A program made the translations under genes and the position numbers. Below the pieces are notes generated by a model. That model saw only the letters and a program-made list of their open reading frames with translations. It was not told the DNA's origin and made no database searches. Positions 1 through 7,852 of a DNA stretch of 64,000 nt are shown in pieces. Numbering within the stretch: position 1 is the stretch's first letter; each line of letters begins with the position of its first letter. This stretch comes from Aliiruegeria haliotis (GTDB lineage: Bacteria > Pseudomonadota > Alphaproteobacteria > Rhodobacterales > Rhodobacteraceae): the NCBI RefSeq assembly GCF_003003255.1, contig NZ_PVTD01000002.1, positions 620,001 through 684,000 of the forward strand. Reading direction: 5' to 3'.

Positions 1-1
1 A

Positions 2-70
2 GCCGGCGATGTGCAGGAACTCGCACAACTCTTCACCATCCTTCCGCCTCCGCCGCCGCCGGGCGTATAG
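2..70 (+). CDS. C-terminal end of an upstream protein (partial)
   Basis: An open frame enters from the left edge and ends at a TAG at 68-70. The last 22 residues finish in a proline run followed by GV. The next gene starts 15 bases later, so the two are probably co-transcribed. In related bacteria a zinc-ribbon membrane protein like the next gene often follows an SPFH-domain protein with a proline-rich tail, and this would fit. Too little is visible to prove the family, so the SPFH label is inference. Confidence 0.5.
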   Translation, partial: AGDVQELAQLFTILPPPPPPGV

Positions 71-85
71 GGCAGGTTTCCAACG

Positions 86-1282
86 ATGAGCGACATCCCG
101 AAGGTATCGCGCTCGCGGCGTGGCGGGGCACCCACCCCGCCGCCCGCGCCCGAAGACGAGTGGCCCGAGGACACCACCCCCGAGGAGAGGGCGGCCGTCG
201 AAGAGCATCGCTTTCCCTGCCCCGCCTGTGGCTCCGACCTGAGGTTCTCTGCCGACGCAGGGGACCTGGTGTGTGACCATTGCGGCTATGTGGAACACGT
301 CGCCGCCACTGGCCGCGCCCAGCAAGACGAGGCGCTACGCGAACTCGACTACGAGGCGGCGCTCCGCAATCAGGTCCCGGCGGACGAGGTTATCGAGGTC
401 CGCGCCGTCCACTGCGAGAGCTGCGGCGCCGATGTCGAGATGTCCGGGGTGGAGCAGGCCAAGGAATGCCCGTTCTGCGCCTCTCCCATTGTCACCGACA
501 CCGGAACCAGCCGGCACCTGAAACCGCAGGCACTGCTGCCATTCGCGCTCGACGAGAAGACCGCGCGCGGCAAGATGACCGACTGGCTCGGCCGGCTGTG
601 GTTCGCGCCAAACGGGTTGAAGGAATACGCCCGCAAGGGCCGAAAGATGAAGGGGATCTACGTTCCCTACTGGACCTATGACGCCGACACACGCTCCCGC
701 TACACCGGCCAGCGCGGCGACGATTACTACACCACCCGGACCGTCATGCGGGACGGCAAACGCGTGACCGAGCGGGTGCGAAAGACCCGCTGGACCCGTG
801 TGTCCGGACGGGTCGCACGGGATTTCGACGACGTTCTGGTGCTCGCCTCCGACAGCCTGCCACGTGACTACACGGATGCGCTGGAGCCGTGGGACCTTGG
901 CGAGTTGAAACCATACAGCCCGGAATACCTCGCCGGATACATCGCGGAGGGGTATTCTGTGGATCTGGAACCTGGCTACGCCATCGCCCGGCACAAGATG
1001 GACGCGGTCATAGCCAGCGATATCCGCCGCGACATCGGCGGCGATCACCAGCGGATCGGCGATGTGCAGACTGCTGTCAGTGACGTGACCTTCAAGCATA
1101 TCCTGCTGCCGGTCTGGCTCGCGGCCTACAAGTTCAAGGGGAAGTCCTACCGGTTCGTGGTCAACGCGCGCTCCGGCGAAGTGAAGGGGGAACGCCCCTA
1201 CTCGCCATGGAAGATCTTCTTTGCCGCTCTGCTTGCGGTGATCGTGATTGGCGGGCTGATTTACCTGAATCAGGGGGGCTGA
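86..1282 (+). CDS. Zinc-ribbon, C-terminally membrane-anchored protein (TFIIB-type zinc finger domain)
   Basis: This 398-residue protein carries two zinc ribbons, with cysteine pairs at residues 45/48 and 63/66 and at 110/113 and 128/131. A long middle region rich in aromatic and charged residues follows. One hydrophobic segment at about residues 376-394 lies just before the C-terminus, so the bulk is probably cytoplasmic and tail-anchored. Homologues are often labelled TFIIB-type zinc finger protein or, misleadingly, primosomal protein N'. No helicase motifs are visible, so the latter name does not apply. It follows the end of another gene by 15 bases and may work with that neighbour at the membrane. 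The biochemical role is unknown. Confidence 0.75.
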   Translation: MSDIPKVSRSRRGGAPTPPPAPEDEWPEDTTPEERAAVEEHRFPCPACGSDLRFSADAGDLVCDHCGYVEHVAATGRAQQDEALRELDYEAALRNQVPADEVIEVRAVHCESCGADVEMSGVEQAKECPFCASPIVTDTGTSRHLKPQALLPFALDEKTARGKMTDWLGRLWFAPNGLKEYARKGRKMKGIYVPYWTYDADTRSRYTGQRGDDYYTTRTVMRDGKRVTERVRKTRWTRVSGRVARDFDDVLVLASDSLPRDYTDALEPWDLGELKPYSPEYLAGYIAEGYSVDLEPGYAIARHKMDAVIASDIRRDIGGDHQRIGDVQTAVSDVTFKHILLPVWLAAYKFKGKSYRFVVNARSGEVKGERPYSPWKIFFAALLAVIVIGGLIYLNQGG

Positions 1283-1596
1283 AATTTCTTCAGCAGCTCG
1301 CCGCTGTCACTTGAACGCCGGTCGGGGCACCGGCGATCCGGCACTCGTCGTTGGCTGGCTCTCGACCCTCTGCCGTGTCCGTTTCGCGAGTGCGATGTGG
1401 AGTTGGAGAGGCTTCACCCCGTGCGTGTCCGAAGGGCACGTCTCCTTCGTGCCGAGTGTCGAAATCCACCCCAAAGCCCACACCAGGGCGCCCGAGCACC
1501 AACCAGCCCAGCGGGAGTGAGAATCTCGGCGGTGATGGACCTTCGGGCGCAGCGCCGTTAGGAATGCATGACGTTCGTGACAAGGAAGCAGACGCA
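1283..1596. other. Intergenic region without a recognised gene
   Basis: These 314 bases hold open frames on both strands but none with family features. A 7-base-pair hairpin (1316-1322 with 1329-1335) lies just after the zinc-ribbon gene but has no T-run, so it is not a clear terminator. A purine-rich ribosome binding site (AAGGAAG) near 1582 serves the kinase start at 1597. Confidence 0.4.
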
Positions 1597-2529
1597 ATGA
1601 TCCTGTGTGCCGGGGAAGCCCTTATCGACATGCTGCCGCGCAGCTCCACCGAAGGGGAGCCGAGCTTTGCCCCCGTCGCGGGCGGGGCCGTGTTCAACAC
1701 CGCCATCGCGCTGGGACGGCTGGATATTCCCGTGAAGTTCTTTACCGGACTGTCCACGGACCTCTTTGGCAAGAAGCTCGAAGACTCGCTGGCAACCAGC
1801 AATGTCGATGCCACACTGTGCAACCGCTCCGATCGCCCGACAACGCTGGCCTTCGTCGAACTGACTGATGGACACGCAAAATACGCGTTTTATGACGAGA
1901 ACACGGCCGGGCGCCTGCTGGGGGTCGATGACCTGCCACCGCCAGAGGCACTCGACGGGATCGAAGCGATCTTCGTCGGTGGCATTTCGCTGCCGGTGGA
2001 GCCGTGTGGCAAGGCCTACGAAGCACTTGCCCTGCGCGAAAGCCCCAGGCGGCTGGTGATGATCGATCCAAACATCCGGCCCGGGTTCATCAAGGACGAG
2101 GCCAGCTATCGCGCCCGGATCGACCGGATGATCTCTGCCGCCGATATCGTGAAAGTCTCCGACGAAGACCTTGAGTGGATCTCCGGTGATGGCGACATTG
2201 ATACGCTGGCCAATAACTTGCTGACCAAGGGACCACGAATCGTCTGTGTGACCAAGGGCAAGGAGGGCGTGACAGCATACCTGCCGGGCCGCAGCCACAC
2301 CGCCGTGGGGAGCCGGGTCGAAGTGATCGACACGGTGGGCGCGGGCGACACGTTCAACGCCGGCTTCCTCGCCGGGCTGTCGCGCCTTGGTCTTCTCTCC
2401 AAAGATGGCATTGACGGGCTGAACGAGGAGGAGGTGCTCTCCGCGTTGAACCTTGGCAATGCCGCCGCCGCGGTGACTGTCAGCCGCGCCGGTGCAAATC
2501 CCCCGACGGCCGCGGAACTCGGGCTTTGA
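1597..2529 (+). CDS. PfkB-family carbohydrate kinase (fructokinase-like)
   Basis: This ribokinase/PfkB-family kinase probably phosphorylates a hexose such as fructose with ATP in the cytoplasm. The ATG at 1597 is chosen because it follows an AAGGAAG ribosome binding site and gives the usual N-terminus [14 protein letters not shown] and a normal family length of 310 residues. The C-terminal signature [16 protein letters not shown] holds the catalytic aspartate and the anion hole. The N-terminal [14 protein letters not shown] stretch is the sugar-binding PfkB signature. Its stop overlaps the TTG start of dtd, so the two are translationally coupled. Substrate choice cannot be read from the sequence alone. 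Confidence 0.88.
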   Translation: MILCAGEALIDMLPRSSTEGEPSFAPVAGGAVFNTAIALGRLDIPVKFFTGLSTDLFGKKLEDSLATSNVDATLCNRSDRPTTLAFVELTDGHAKYAFYDENTAGRLLGVDDLPPPEALDGIEAIFVGGISLPVEPCGKAYEALALRESPRRLVMIDPNIRPGFIKDEASYRARIDRMISAADIVKVSDEDLEWISGDGDIDTLANNLLTKGPRIVCVTKGKEGVTAYLPGRSHTAVGSRVEVIDTVGAGDTFNAGFLAGLSRLGLLSKDGIDGLNEEEVLSALNLGNAAAAVTVSRAGANPPTAAELGL

Positions 2530-2972
2530 GGGCACTGGTTCAACGGGTCAGCCGCGCCTCTGTCACCGTGGACGGGGAGATCCTTGGGGAGATCGGTCGC
2601 GGGGTTCTGGTGCTTGTCTGCGCCATGCAGGGGGACACCACGTCGGAGGCGGAGAAGCTCGCCGCGAAACTCTCCAGGCTGCGCATCTTCCCGGACGATG
2701 ACGGCAAGATGAACCGCTCGCTCCTGGACACCGGCGGAGACGCCCTCGTAGTAAGCCAGTTCACGCTGGCCGCCGACACCTCCCGCGGCAATCGTCCGGG
2801 GTTCTCCGCCTCGGCCCCGCCAGAGCTGGGAAACCGCCTCTACGAGCATTTTGCCGACCATCTTGCGAGCCTGGGCCCCCCGACCGAGCGCGGAAAGTTC
2901 GGCGCCGACATGCAGGTGGAGCTGGTCAATGACGGACCGGTCACGATCTGGCTCGACATGCCCCCGGCGTAG
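2526..2972 (+). CDS. dtd: D-aminoacyl-tRNA deacylase
   Basis: Dtd removes D-amino acids (and glycine from tRNA-Ala) wrongly attached to tRNA, acting as a cytoplasmic proofreading homodimer. The 148-residue length and the N-terminus [14 protein letters not shown] are typical. The two cross-subunit motifs are present as SQFTLAAD and [10 protein letters not shown]. Only a TTG at 2526 gives the canonical N-terminus. It shares the bases TTGA with the TGA stop of the upstream kinase, so translation is probably coupled by re-initiation. The link to sugar kinase function looks like operon convenience rather than a shared pathway. Confidence 0.93.
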   Translation: MRALVQRVSRASVTVDGEILGEIGRGVLVLVCAMQGDTTSEAEKLAAKLSRLRIFPDDDGKMNRSLLDTGGDALVVSQFTLAADTSRGNRPGFSASAPPELGNRLYEHFADHLASLGPPTERGKFGADMQVELVNDGPVTIWLDMPPA

Positions 2973-3111
2973 CCCTTTTCTTGGGCGATTGTCCCGACGA
3001 TTGCCCACGCCGCGCACCCGACGCACGTTTTCATCGCTGATAGCCTGCGCTTTCAGCCGCGGATGCGCGCCACCGGTTGCGCGAAGGCAAAGGCCACGCC
3101 AATGTGATGAC

Positions 3112-4539
3112 ATGACCAAGCAGGCCACGTTCTTTGATGAATTGCTCGGGACCGACAACGTCCCCCGCAGCCCCTATTCCAATTATCACGAATGGTTCGA
3201 GAGCGAAGATATCGCCCGCCTTCGGAAAAAGTCATCCGAGGCTGAGGGGTTCTTCCGACGCACCGGAATCACGTTCAATGTTTACGGACAGGAAGAGGCT
3301 GACGAGCGCCTGATCCCTTTCGACGTGGTGCCGCGCATCCTTTCGTCGCGGGAATGGGGTCGCCTGCAACGCGGGATCGAACAGCGGGTGCGTGCAATCA
3401 ACGCCTTCCTCTATGACATCTACCATCGGCGGGAGATCCTGCGTGCCGGCCGGGTGCCGGTCGAGTTGATCGAGGGCAACGATGCCTTCCTACCGCAGAT
3501 GGTCGGCGTTTCGCCACCGGGCGATGTCTATACCCACATCGTAGGCACGGACCTCGTACGAACGGGCGAGGATCAGTTCTACGTTCTGGAGGACAATGCC
3601 CGCACGCCGTCCGGTGTCTCCTACATGCTGGAGAACCGGGAGACGATGCTGCAGATGTTCCCGGAGCTTTTCAACAAGATCCGCGTGCGACCGGTGCAGG
3701 ACTATCCGACGCGGCTCTCCCGGTCGCTGGCGGCCTGCGCGCCACGGGCCTGCTCGGGCAAGCCGGTGCTTGCCGTGCTGACGCCGGGAATTCACAACTC
3801 CGCCTACTACGAGCATTCCTTTCTCGCCGACAACATGGGCGCCGAGTTGGTCGAGGGCTCCGATCTTCGAGTGGTCGACGGACGGATCGCGATGCGCACG
3901 ACCGAAGGATACAAGGCCATCGATGTGCTCTATCGCCGGGTCGACGACGACTTTCTGGACCCGCTGAACTTCCGCCCGGACTCCGTCCTGGGTGTCCCGG
4001 GCATCATGGACGTCTATCGCGCCGGCGGGATCACCATCGCCAATGCACCCGGGACAGGGATCGCGGACGACAAGGCCATCTATTCCTACATGCCGGACAT
4101 CATCGAGTTCTACACCGGCGAGAAGGCGATCCTCCAGAATGTGCCGACCTTCCGCTGTTCGGAGCCGGACAGCCTTGCCTACGTGCTGGACAACCTGTCC
4201 GAACTGGTGGTCAAGGAAGTCCACGGCTCCGGTGGCTACGGCATGCTGGTCGGCCCGGCCGCCTCGAAAAAGGAGATCGCGGCCTTCCGCGCCAAGCTGG
4301 AGGCCAAGCCCGCCAACTACATCGCCCAGCCGACGCTGGCGCTGTCCACCGTGCCGATCCTTTCGAAGGCGGGGCTGGCGCCACGCCATGTGGACCTGCG
4401 GCCATTCGTGCTGGTCTCGCCCAAGGGGATCGACCTCACGCCGGGAGGGTTGACCCGCGTCGCCCTCAAGGCCGGATCGCTGGTGGTGAACTCTTCGCAA
4501 GGGGGCGGCACCAAGGACACCTGGGTGCTGGAGGACTGA
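3112..4539 (+). CDS. Circularly permuted ATP-grasp protein (Anbu operon)
   Basis: This 475-residue protein belongs to the circularly permuted type 2 ATP-grasp family (formerly DUF404/DUF407). Members are predicted to form amide or peptide bonds through an acyl-phosphate, but no substrate is established. The start at 3112 gives MTKQATFFDELLG, typical of the family. Diagnostic segments are VLEDNARTPSGVSYMLENR, the glycine-rich nucleotide-binding stretch VKEVHGSGGYGMLVGP and the C-terminal DLRPFVLV. It leads a four-gene cluster: the alpha-E gene begins 4 bases after its stop, followed by the transglutaminase and the Anbu peptidase. That conserved context suggests the products act together on a peptide-like substrate. 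Confidence 0.9.
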   Translation: MTKQATFFDELLGTDNVPRSPYSNYHEWFESEDIARLRKKSSEAEGFFRRTGITFNVYGQEEADERLIPFDVVPRILSSREWGRLQRGIEQRVRAINAFLYDIYHRREILRAGRVPVELIEGNDAFLPQMVGVSPPGDVYTHIVGTDLVRTGEDQFYVLEDNARTPSGVSYMLENRETMLQMFPELFNKIRVRPVQDYPTRLSRSLAACAPRACSGKPVLAVLTPGIHNSAYYEHSFLADNMGAELVEGSDLRVVDGRIAMRTTEGYKAIDVLYRRVDDDFLDPLNFRPDSVLGVPGIMDVYRAGGITIANAPGTGIADDKAIYSYMPDIIEFYTGEKAILQNVPTFRCSEPDSLAYVLDNLSELVVKEVHGSGGYGMLVGPAASKKEIAAFRAKLEAKPANYIAQPTLALSTVPILSKAGLAPRHVDLRPFVLVSPKGIDLTPGGLTRVALKAGSLVVNSSQGGGTKDTWVLED

Positions 4540-4543
4540 ACGC

Positions 4544-5485
4544 ATGCTCGGAAAGACCGCCGGCGGGCTCTACTGGATGTACCGCTACATGGAGCGCAGC
4601 GAGAACACCTCGCGCCTGATCGAGGCCGGGTTTCGCATTGCGCTGACCCGTGCTGCAACTTCGGACGACGAATGGTCGAGCGTGCTGGAAGCCGCCGGGG
4701 TCCGCGAGGCCTATCTTGCCCGCCACGATCAGTTCGAGCAGAGCGCCGCCATCGACTTCATGCTGCGCGACAAGTCGAACCCGTCGAGTGTCCTGAACAC
4801 GATCGAGGCAGCGCGCAACAACGCCCGCCTTGTGCGCACCGCATTGAGCCGCGATGTGTGGGAGGCCACCAACGACCTGTACCTTCAGGTGAAAGCCGCG
4901 CTGGCCCGTCCTGTTCGCGACCGCGACCTGCCGGAGGTGCTGAACCTGATACGGCAGCAGAACGCCCTCGTGCGCGGCTCTACACACGGCACGATGCTGC
5001 GCAACGATATCTTCAACTTCGCGCGGGTCGGGACGTTCCTCGAACGCGCTGACAGCACGGCCCGGATCCTCGACGTGAAGTACTACGTGCTGTTGCCATC
5101 CATCAGCCAGATCGGGTCGGCGCTCGACAATGTGCAATGGGAGAACATTTTGCGATCTGTCGGGGCGCAAAGCTCGTTTCGCTGGCTCTACGGCACCGAT
5201 GTGAACGCCATGGGCATCGCGGAGTTCCTGATCCTCGACCGCCGCATGCCAAGGTCACTGACCTTCTGCGCCAGCAAAGCTGCCGGTAACCTGGCCTACC
5301 TTGAAAAGGAATACGGCACGCGCCACCCGTGCCACGACCAGGCGGACGCCTTGGTCGGGCGGTTGTCGGCCACCACTATCGACGAGGTCTTCGACAATGG
5401 GCTGCACGAGTTCGTTCTCGACTTTCTTTCCGATACCAGCAAACTCGGTGCGTCAATCGAAACCGATTATCGTTTCAACGGATAA
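4544..5485 (+). CDS. Alpha-E domain-containing protein (DUF403)
   Basis: This 313-residue, largely helical protein begins MLGKTAGGLYWMYRYMERSE, the hallmark of the alpha-E family. In many genomes the family is coupled to, or fused with, the circularly permuted ATP-grasp protein and is thought to help it bind substrate. No catalytic residues have been established. The gene starts 4 bases after the ATP-grasp stop and ends 3 bases before the transglutaminase start, so all three are almost certainly one transcription unit. Confidence 0.9.
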   Translation: MLGKTAGGLYWMYRYMERSENTSRLIEAGFRIALTRAATSDDEWSSVLEAAGVREAYLARHDQFEQSAAIDFMLRDKSNPSSVLNTIEAARNNARLVRTALSRDVWEATNDLYLQVKAALARPVRDRDLPEVLNLIRQQNALVRGSTHGTMLRNDIFNFARVGTFLERADSTARILDVKYYVLLPSISQIGSALDNVQWENILRSVGAQSSFRWLYGTDVNAMGIAEFLILDRRMPRSLTFCASKAAGNLAYLEKEYGTRHPCHDQADALVGRLSATTIDEVFDNGLHEFVLDFLSDTSKLGASIETDYRFNG

Positions 5486-5488
5486 GAC

Positions 5489-6295
5489 ATGCGGCTGAAG
5501 ATCCAGCACCGGACGACCTACACCTATTCCGAGCCCGTGGCCTATGGGCTGCAACAGCTGCGATTGACCCCCAAGAGCCGCCACGGACAGAGCGTGCTGA
5601 CCTGGCAGACGCAGGTCGAGGGCGGCAAGATCGAGCTCGAGTTTGATGACCAGCACGCCAACCGCGTCGAGCTGATGTCGTTCAGTGGCGAAGGACACGA
5701 CGTGGTGGTCAGTTGCCAGGGCGAGATCGAGACCGCCGACACCAACGGCGTGGTCGGCAAACACGCCGGTTTCGCCCCGCTGTGGTATTTCGAACGCCAA
5801 ACGCCGCGCACGCGGCAAGGCGCCGGCATCCGGTCGCTGGTCAAGGGTTTGAATACGGAGATCGATGACCCGATAGCCCGGTTCCACGCGCTTTCTGACA
5901 GGGTCCGGGAGGCGGTGACCTACGAGGCGGGCAAAACCGATGTCACCACCACTGCCGAAGAAGCGTTGAGCATCGGCGCAGGTGTCTGCCAGGATCACGC
6001 CCATGTCTTCATCGCTGCAGCCCGGCAGCTTGGCCTGCCCGCGCGGTATGTCTCAGGATATCTCCTGATGAATGACAGGGTGGAGCAGGAGGCCAGCCAC
6101 GGCTGGGCCGAGGTACATATCGCCCCCATCGGCTGGATCGGCTTCGACGTGTCGAACGAGATCTGCCCGGACGAACGCTATGTCCGGGTCGCCACGGGGC
6201 TCGACTATTCAGAGGCCGCTCCGATCCACGGCTTGCACTTCGGCGAGGCCGATGGTGAAAGCCTCGGTGTGGACATCCAGGTTCAGCAACAATAG
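5489..6295 (+). CDS. Transglutaminase-like cysteine protease family protein (Anbu operon)
   Basis: This 268-residue protein has the bacterial transglutaminase N-terminal domain (MRLKIQHRTTYTY) followed by the transglutaminase-like core. The catalytic triad can be read as Cys167 in GVCQDHAHV, His204 in SHGWAEV and Asp220 in GFDVSN. Such proteins hydrolyse or transfer amide bonds. No signal peptide is visible, so it is cytoplasmic. It lies between the alpha-E gene (3 bases upstream) and the Anbu peptidase (31 bases downstream). This context suggests it trims or conjugates peptides made by the ATP-grasp enzyme, but that is inference. Confidence 0.9.
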   Translation: MRLKIQHRTTYTYSEPVAYGLQQLRLTPKSRHGQSVLTWQTQVEGGKIELEFDDQHANRVELMSFSGEGHDVVVSCQGEIETADTNGVVGKHAGFAPLWYFERQTPRTRQGAGIRSLVKGLNTEIDDPIARFHALSDRVREAVTYEAGKTDVTTTAEEALSIGAGVCQDHAHVFIAAARQLGLPARYVSGYLLMNDRVEQEASHGWAEVHIAPIGWIGFDVSNEICPDERYVRVATGLDYSEAAPIHGLHFGEADGESLGVDIQVQQQ

Positions 6296-6326
6296 GCCCG
6301 AACGGCCCCGAGACACGGAAATCGCC

Positions 6327-7079
6327 ATGACCTATTGCGTCGGCCTGAGGCTGAATCGGGGCCTCGTCATGATGTCTGACACGCGCACGAATGCGGGCGT
6401 CGACAATATCTCTACCTTTGGCAAGATGCACACATGGTGCGTCCCCGGGGAGCGGATGATCACGCTCATGTGCTCGGGCAACCTCGCCACCACGCAGGCG
6501 GTTGTCTCCCTGCTGGAGGAGCGGTCCAAGGCGCAGGTCGACCGCAGCCCATCGATCCTCGAAGAACCCTCCATGTTCCAGGTCGCCCGCCTGGTGGGCC
6601 AGACCCTGCGCGAGGTAATCGCGGCCCAGAGCGGCGACGGACAGACCGCCGAAAGCCCTTTTGGTGCAACGCTTCTCATCGGGGGCCAGATCGCGCCGGG
6701 ACCGACCCGCCTTTTTCTCGTTTACCCGGAAGGCAACTTCATCGAGGCCTCGGAGGATACGCCCTTCTTTCAGATCGGAGAGAACAAGTACGGCCGCCCG
6801 ATCCTGCTGCGTGCCCATGATCCGGAAATGAGCTTCGAGGAAGCCGTGAAGCTCTTGCTGGTCAGCTTCGATTCCACGCTGAAGGCAAACTTGTCAGTGG
6901 GCATGCCATTCGATCTGCAAACCTATGAAAACGACAGTTTCAGGATCGGCCACCAGGCCCGGATCTTGCAGGACGATCCCTATTTCAAAGAGATATCAGA
7001 CGGTTGGGGCGAGGCGTTGCGCACGGCCTTCGGGCACCTGCCGTCCTACAGCTTTTCGGAAGATCCATCGGAACCTTAG
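6327..7079 (+). CDS. Anbu: proteasome-type Ntn-hydrolase peptidase
   Basis: This 250-residue protein is the ancestral-beta-subunit (Anbu) relative of proteasome beta subunits and HslV. The ATG at 6327 gives MTYCVGLRLNRG. After removal of Met the N-terminal Thr1 would be the nucleophile, with Asp17 in MSDTRTNAG and Lys32 in TFGKMH in the expected places. Family members assemble into open helical or lock-washer particles, and their substrates are unknown. As the last gene of the ATP-grasp, alpha-E and transglutaminase cluster it fits a peptide-making and peptide-cutting system. No Clp/Hsl-type ATPase is encoded nearby. Confidence 0.9.
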   Translation: MTYCVGLRLNRGLVMMSDTRTNAGVDNISTFGKMHTWCVPGERMITLMCSGNLATTQAVVSLLEERSKAQVDRSPSILEEPSMFQVARLVGQTLREVIAAQSGDGQTAESPFGATLLIGGQIAPGPTRLFLVYPEGNFIEASEDTPFFQIGENKYGRPILLRAHDPEMSFEEAVKLLLVSFDSTLKANLSVGMPFDLQTYENDSFRIGHQARILQDDPYFKEISDGWGEALRTAFGHLPSYSFSEDPSEP

Positions 7080-7101
7080 TTCCCGAGTAATTTATTCAGG
7101 A

Positions 7102-7129
7102 TTGACAAGGCAAACTGTTTTAATAAGGT
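7102..7129 (+). promoter_or_regulatory. Probable sigma-70 promoter for the hemP operon
   Basis: A perfect -35 box TTGACA at 7102-7107 is followed after 16 bases by TAAGGT at 7124-7129, in an AT-rich stretch that stands out from its surroundings. Transcription would start near 7136, about 20 bases before the first small gene. I could not identify a clear Irr or Fur operator by eye, though iron control of hemP genes is usual. Confidence 0.5.
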
Positions 7130-7156
7130 ATCGGGGAACCTTCACTGGAGACCCCG

Positions 7157-7297
7157 ATGACACACCTTGTCCGGCACATGATCGACACGCCACGCGCCGC
7201 GCTGCTGGCCGCCGGCGTGAACGACATGACCCAGCTGCTGCTTCCACGGGGCCTTCGTATCGAAACATTGCTCGACAGGATTGAGACTCACCAATGA
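7157..7297 (+). CDS. Small ORF (46 residues) coupled to hemP
   Basis: This short gene has a GGAG ribosome binding site 6 bases before its ATG and its stop overlaps the hemP start as ATGA. The product is MTHLVRHMIDTPRAALL and so on, ending RIETHQ, with no signal peptide or membrane segment. I do not recognise a family. The good ribosome binding site, the promoter just upstream and the 4-base overlap argue that it is translated. It could be a real small partner protein or a leader peptide that controls hemP translation. Confidence 0.6.
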   Translation: MTHLVRHMIDTPRAALLAAGVNDMTQLLLPRGLRIETLLDRIETHQ

Positions 7298-7464
7298 CCA
7301 TGATGACCCAGATCAACCTGGAAAGCGGCGCTGCGCTTTCCGGCCTACCGACCTTTGATGCCCGCGCCATGACCGGCGCCGATGGACTTGCGCAGATCGT
7401 GCTGGACGAGAAGGTCTATACATTGCGCATCACGAGGGCCGGTAAGCTCATCCTTACGAAGTGA
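7294..7464 (+). CDS. hemP: Hemin uptake protein HemP/HmuP
   Basis: This 56-residue protein ends in the family signature, with a DAR motif followed by YTLRITRAGKLILTK. HemP/HmuP proteins are needed for heme utilisation, and in rhizobia HmuP acts with Irr as a co-activator of the heme receptor gene. The start at 7294 overlaps the preceding small ORF by 4 bases, so it probably depends on translation of that ORF. No heme receptor or transporter genes are next to it. An Irr regulator is encoded about 34 kb away in this window. Confidence 0.87.
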   Translation: MTMMTQINLESGAALSGLPTFDARAMTGADGLAQIVLDEKVYTLRITRAGKLILTK

Positions 7465-7527
7465 TCGTAGGAGTCGGGTTCCGGGCCCGTTCAAGGCAGT
7501 TCAGCCACGAGGCACCTCACGGAGGAA

Positions 7528-7782
7528 CTGAGTCCATCAACCTCCGTCCCGACTCCGTCACCCTGTATCGATATCTGTCGCTACACCCGCCGCGGCCATT
7601 GCAGCGGCTGCTCCACGACCCAAGCCCGGAAGCGAACCTTCAACGGGTTGAAGAAGCCCGGTGAGCGGGCGGAGTTCGTGGACATGATCCGGGCGCAGCA
7701 GGGCAGCCTCGGCCGATACGACCAATGGCACACCGCCTACACAGAGAAATGCCAACGCCTGGGCTACGGTTCAAAGGTGTGA
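7528..7782 (+). CDS. DUF1289 family small protein, non-canonical start
   Basis: A frame open from 7471 to the TGA at 7780-7782 encodes an unmistakable DUF1289 protein: SPCIDICRYTRRGHCSGCS near the N-terminus, then LKKPGERAEFVDMIRAQQ. Four cysteines in the pattern CxxxC and CxxC could bind a metal or Fe-S centre, but the role of the family is not known. There is no ATG, GTG or TTG upstream of the motif in frame. The only candidate is a CTG at 7528 very close to a GGAGG at 7521-7525. The gene may use that CTG, may have lost its start, or the sequence may hold an error. It follows hemP on the same strand. Confidence 0.7.
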   Translation: MSPSTSVPTPSPCIDICRYTRRGHCSGCSTTQARKRTFNGLKKPGERAEFVDMIRAQQGSLGRYDQWHTAYTEKCQRLGYGSKV

Positions 7783-7852
7783 CCGCAACCGCTGCCAGGT
7801 TCCAACGGCGAGCGGGCCGCCCGCATCCGCAGACGGCACCGGGTGTACCAAC

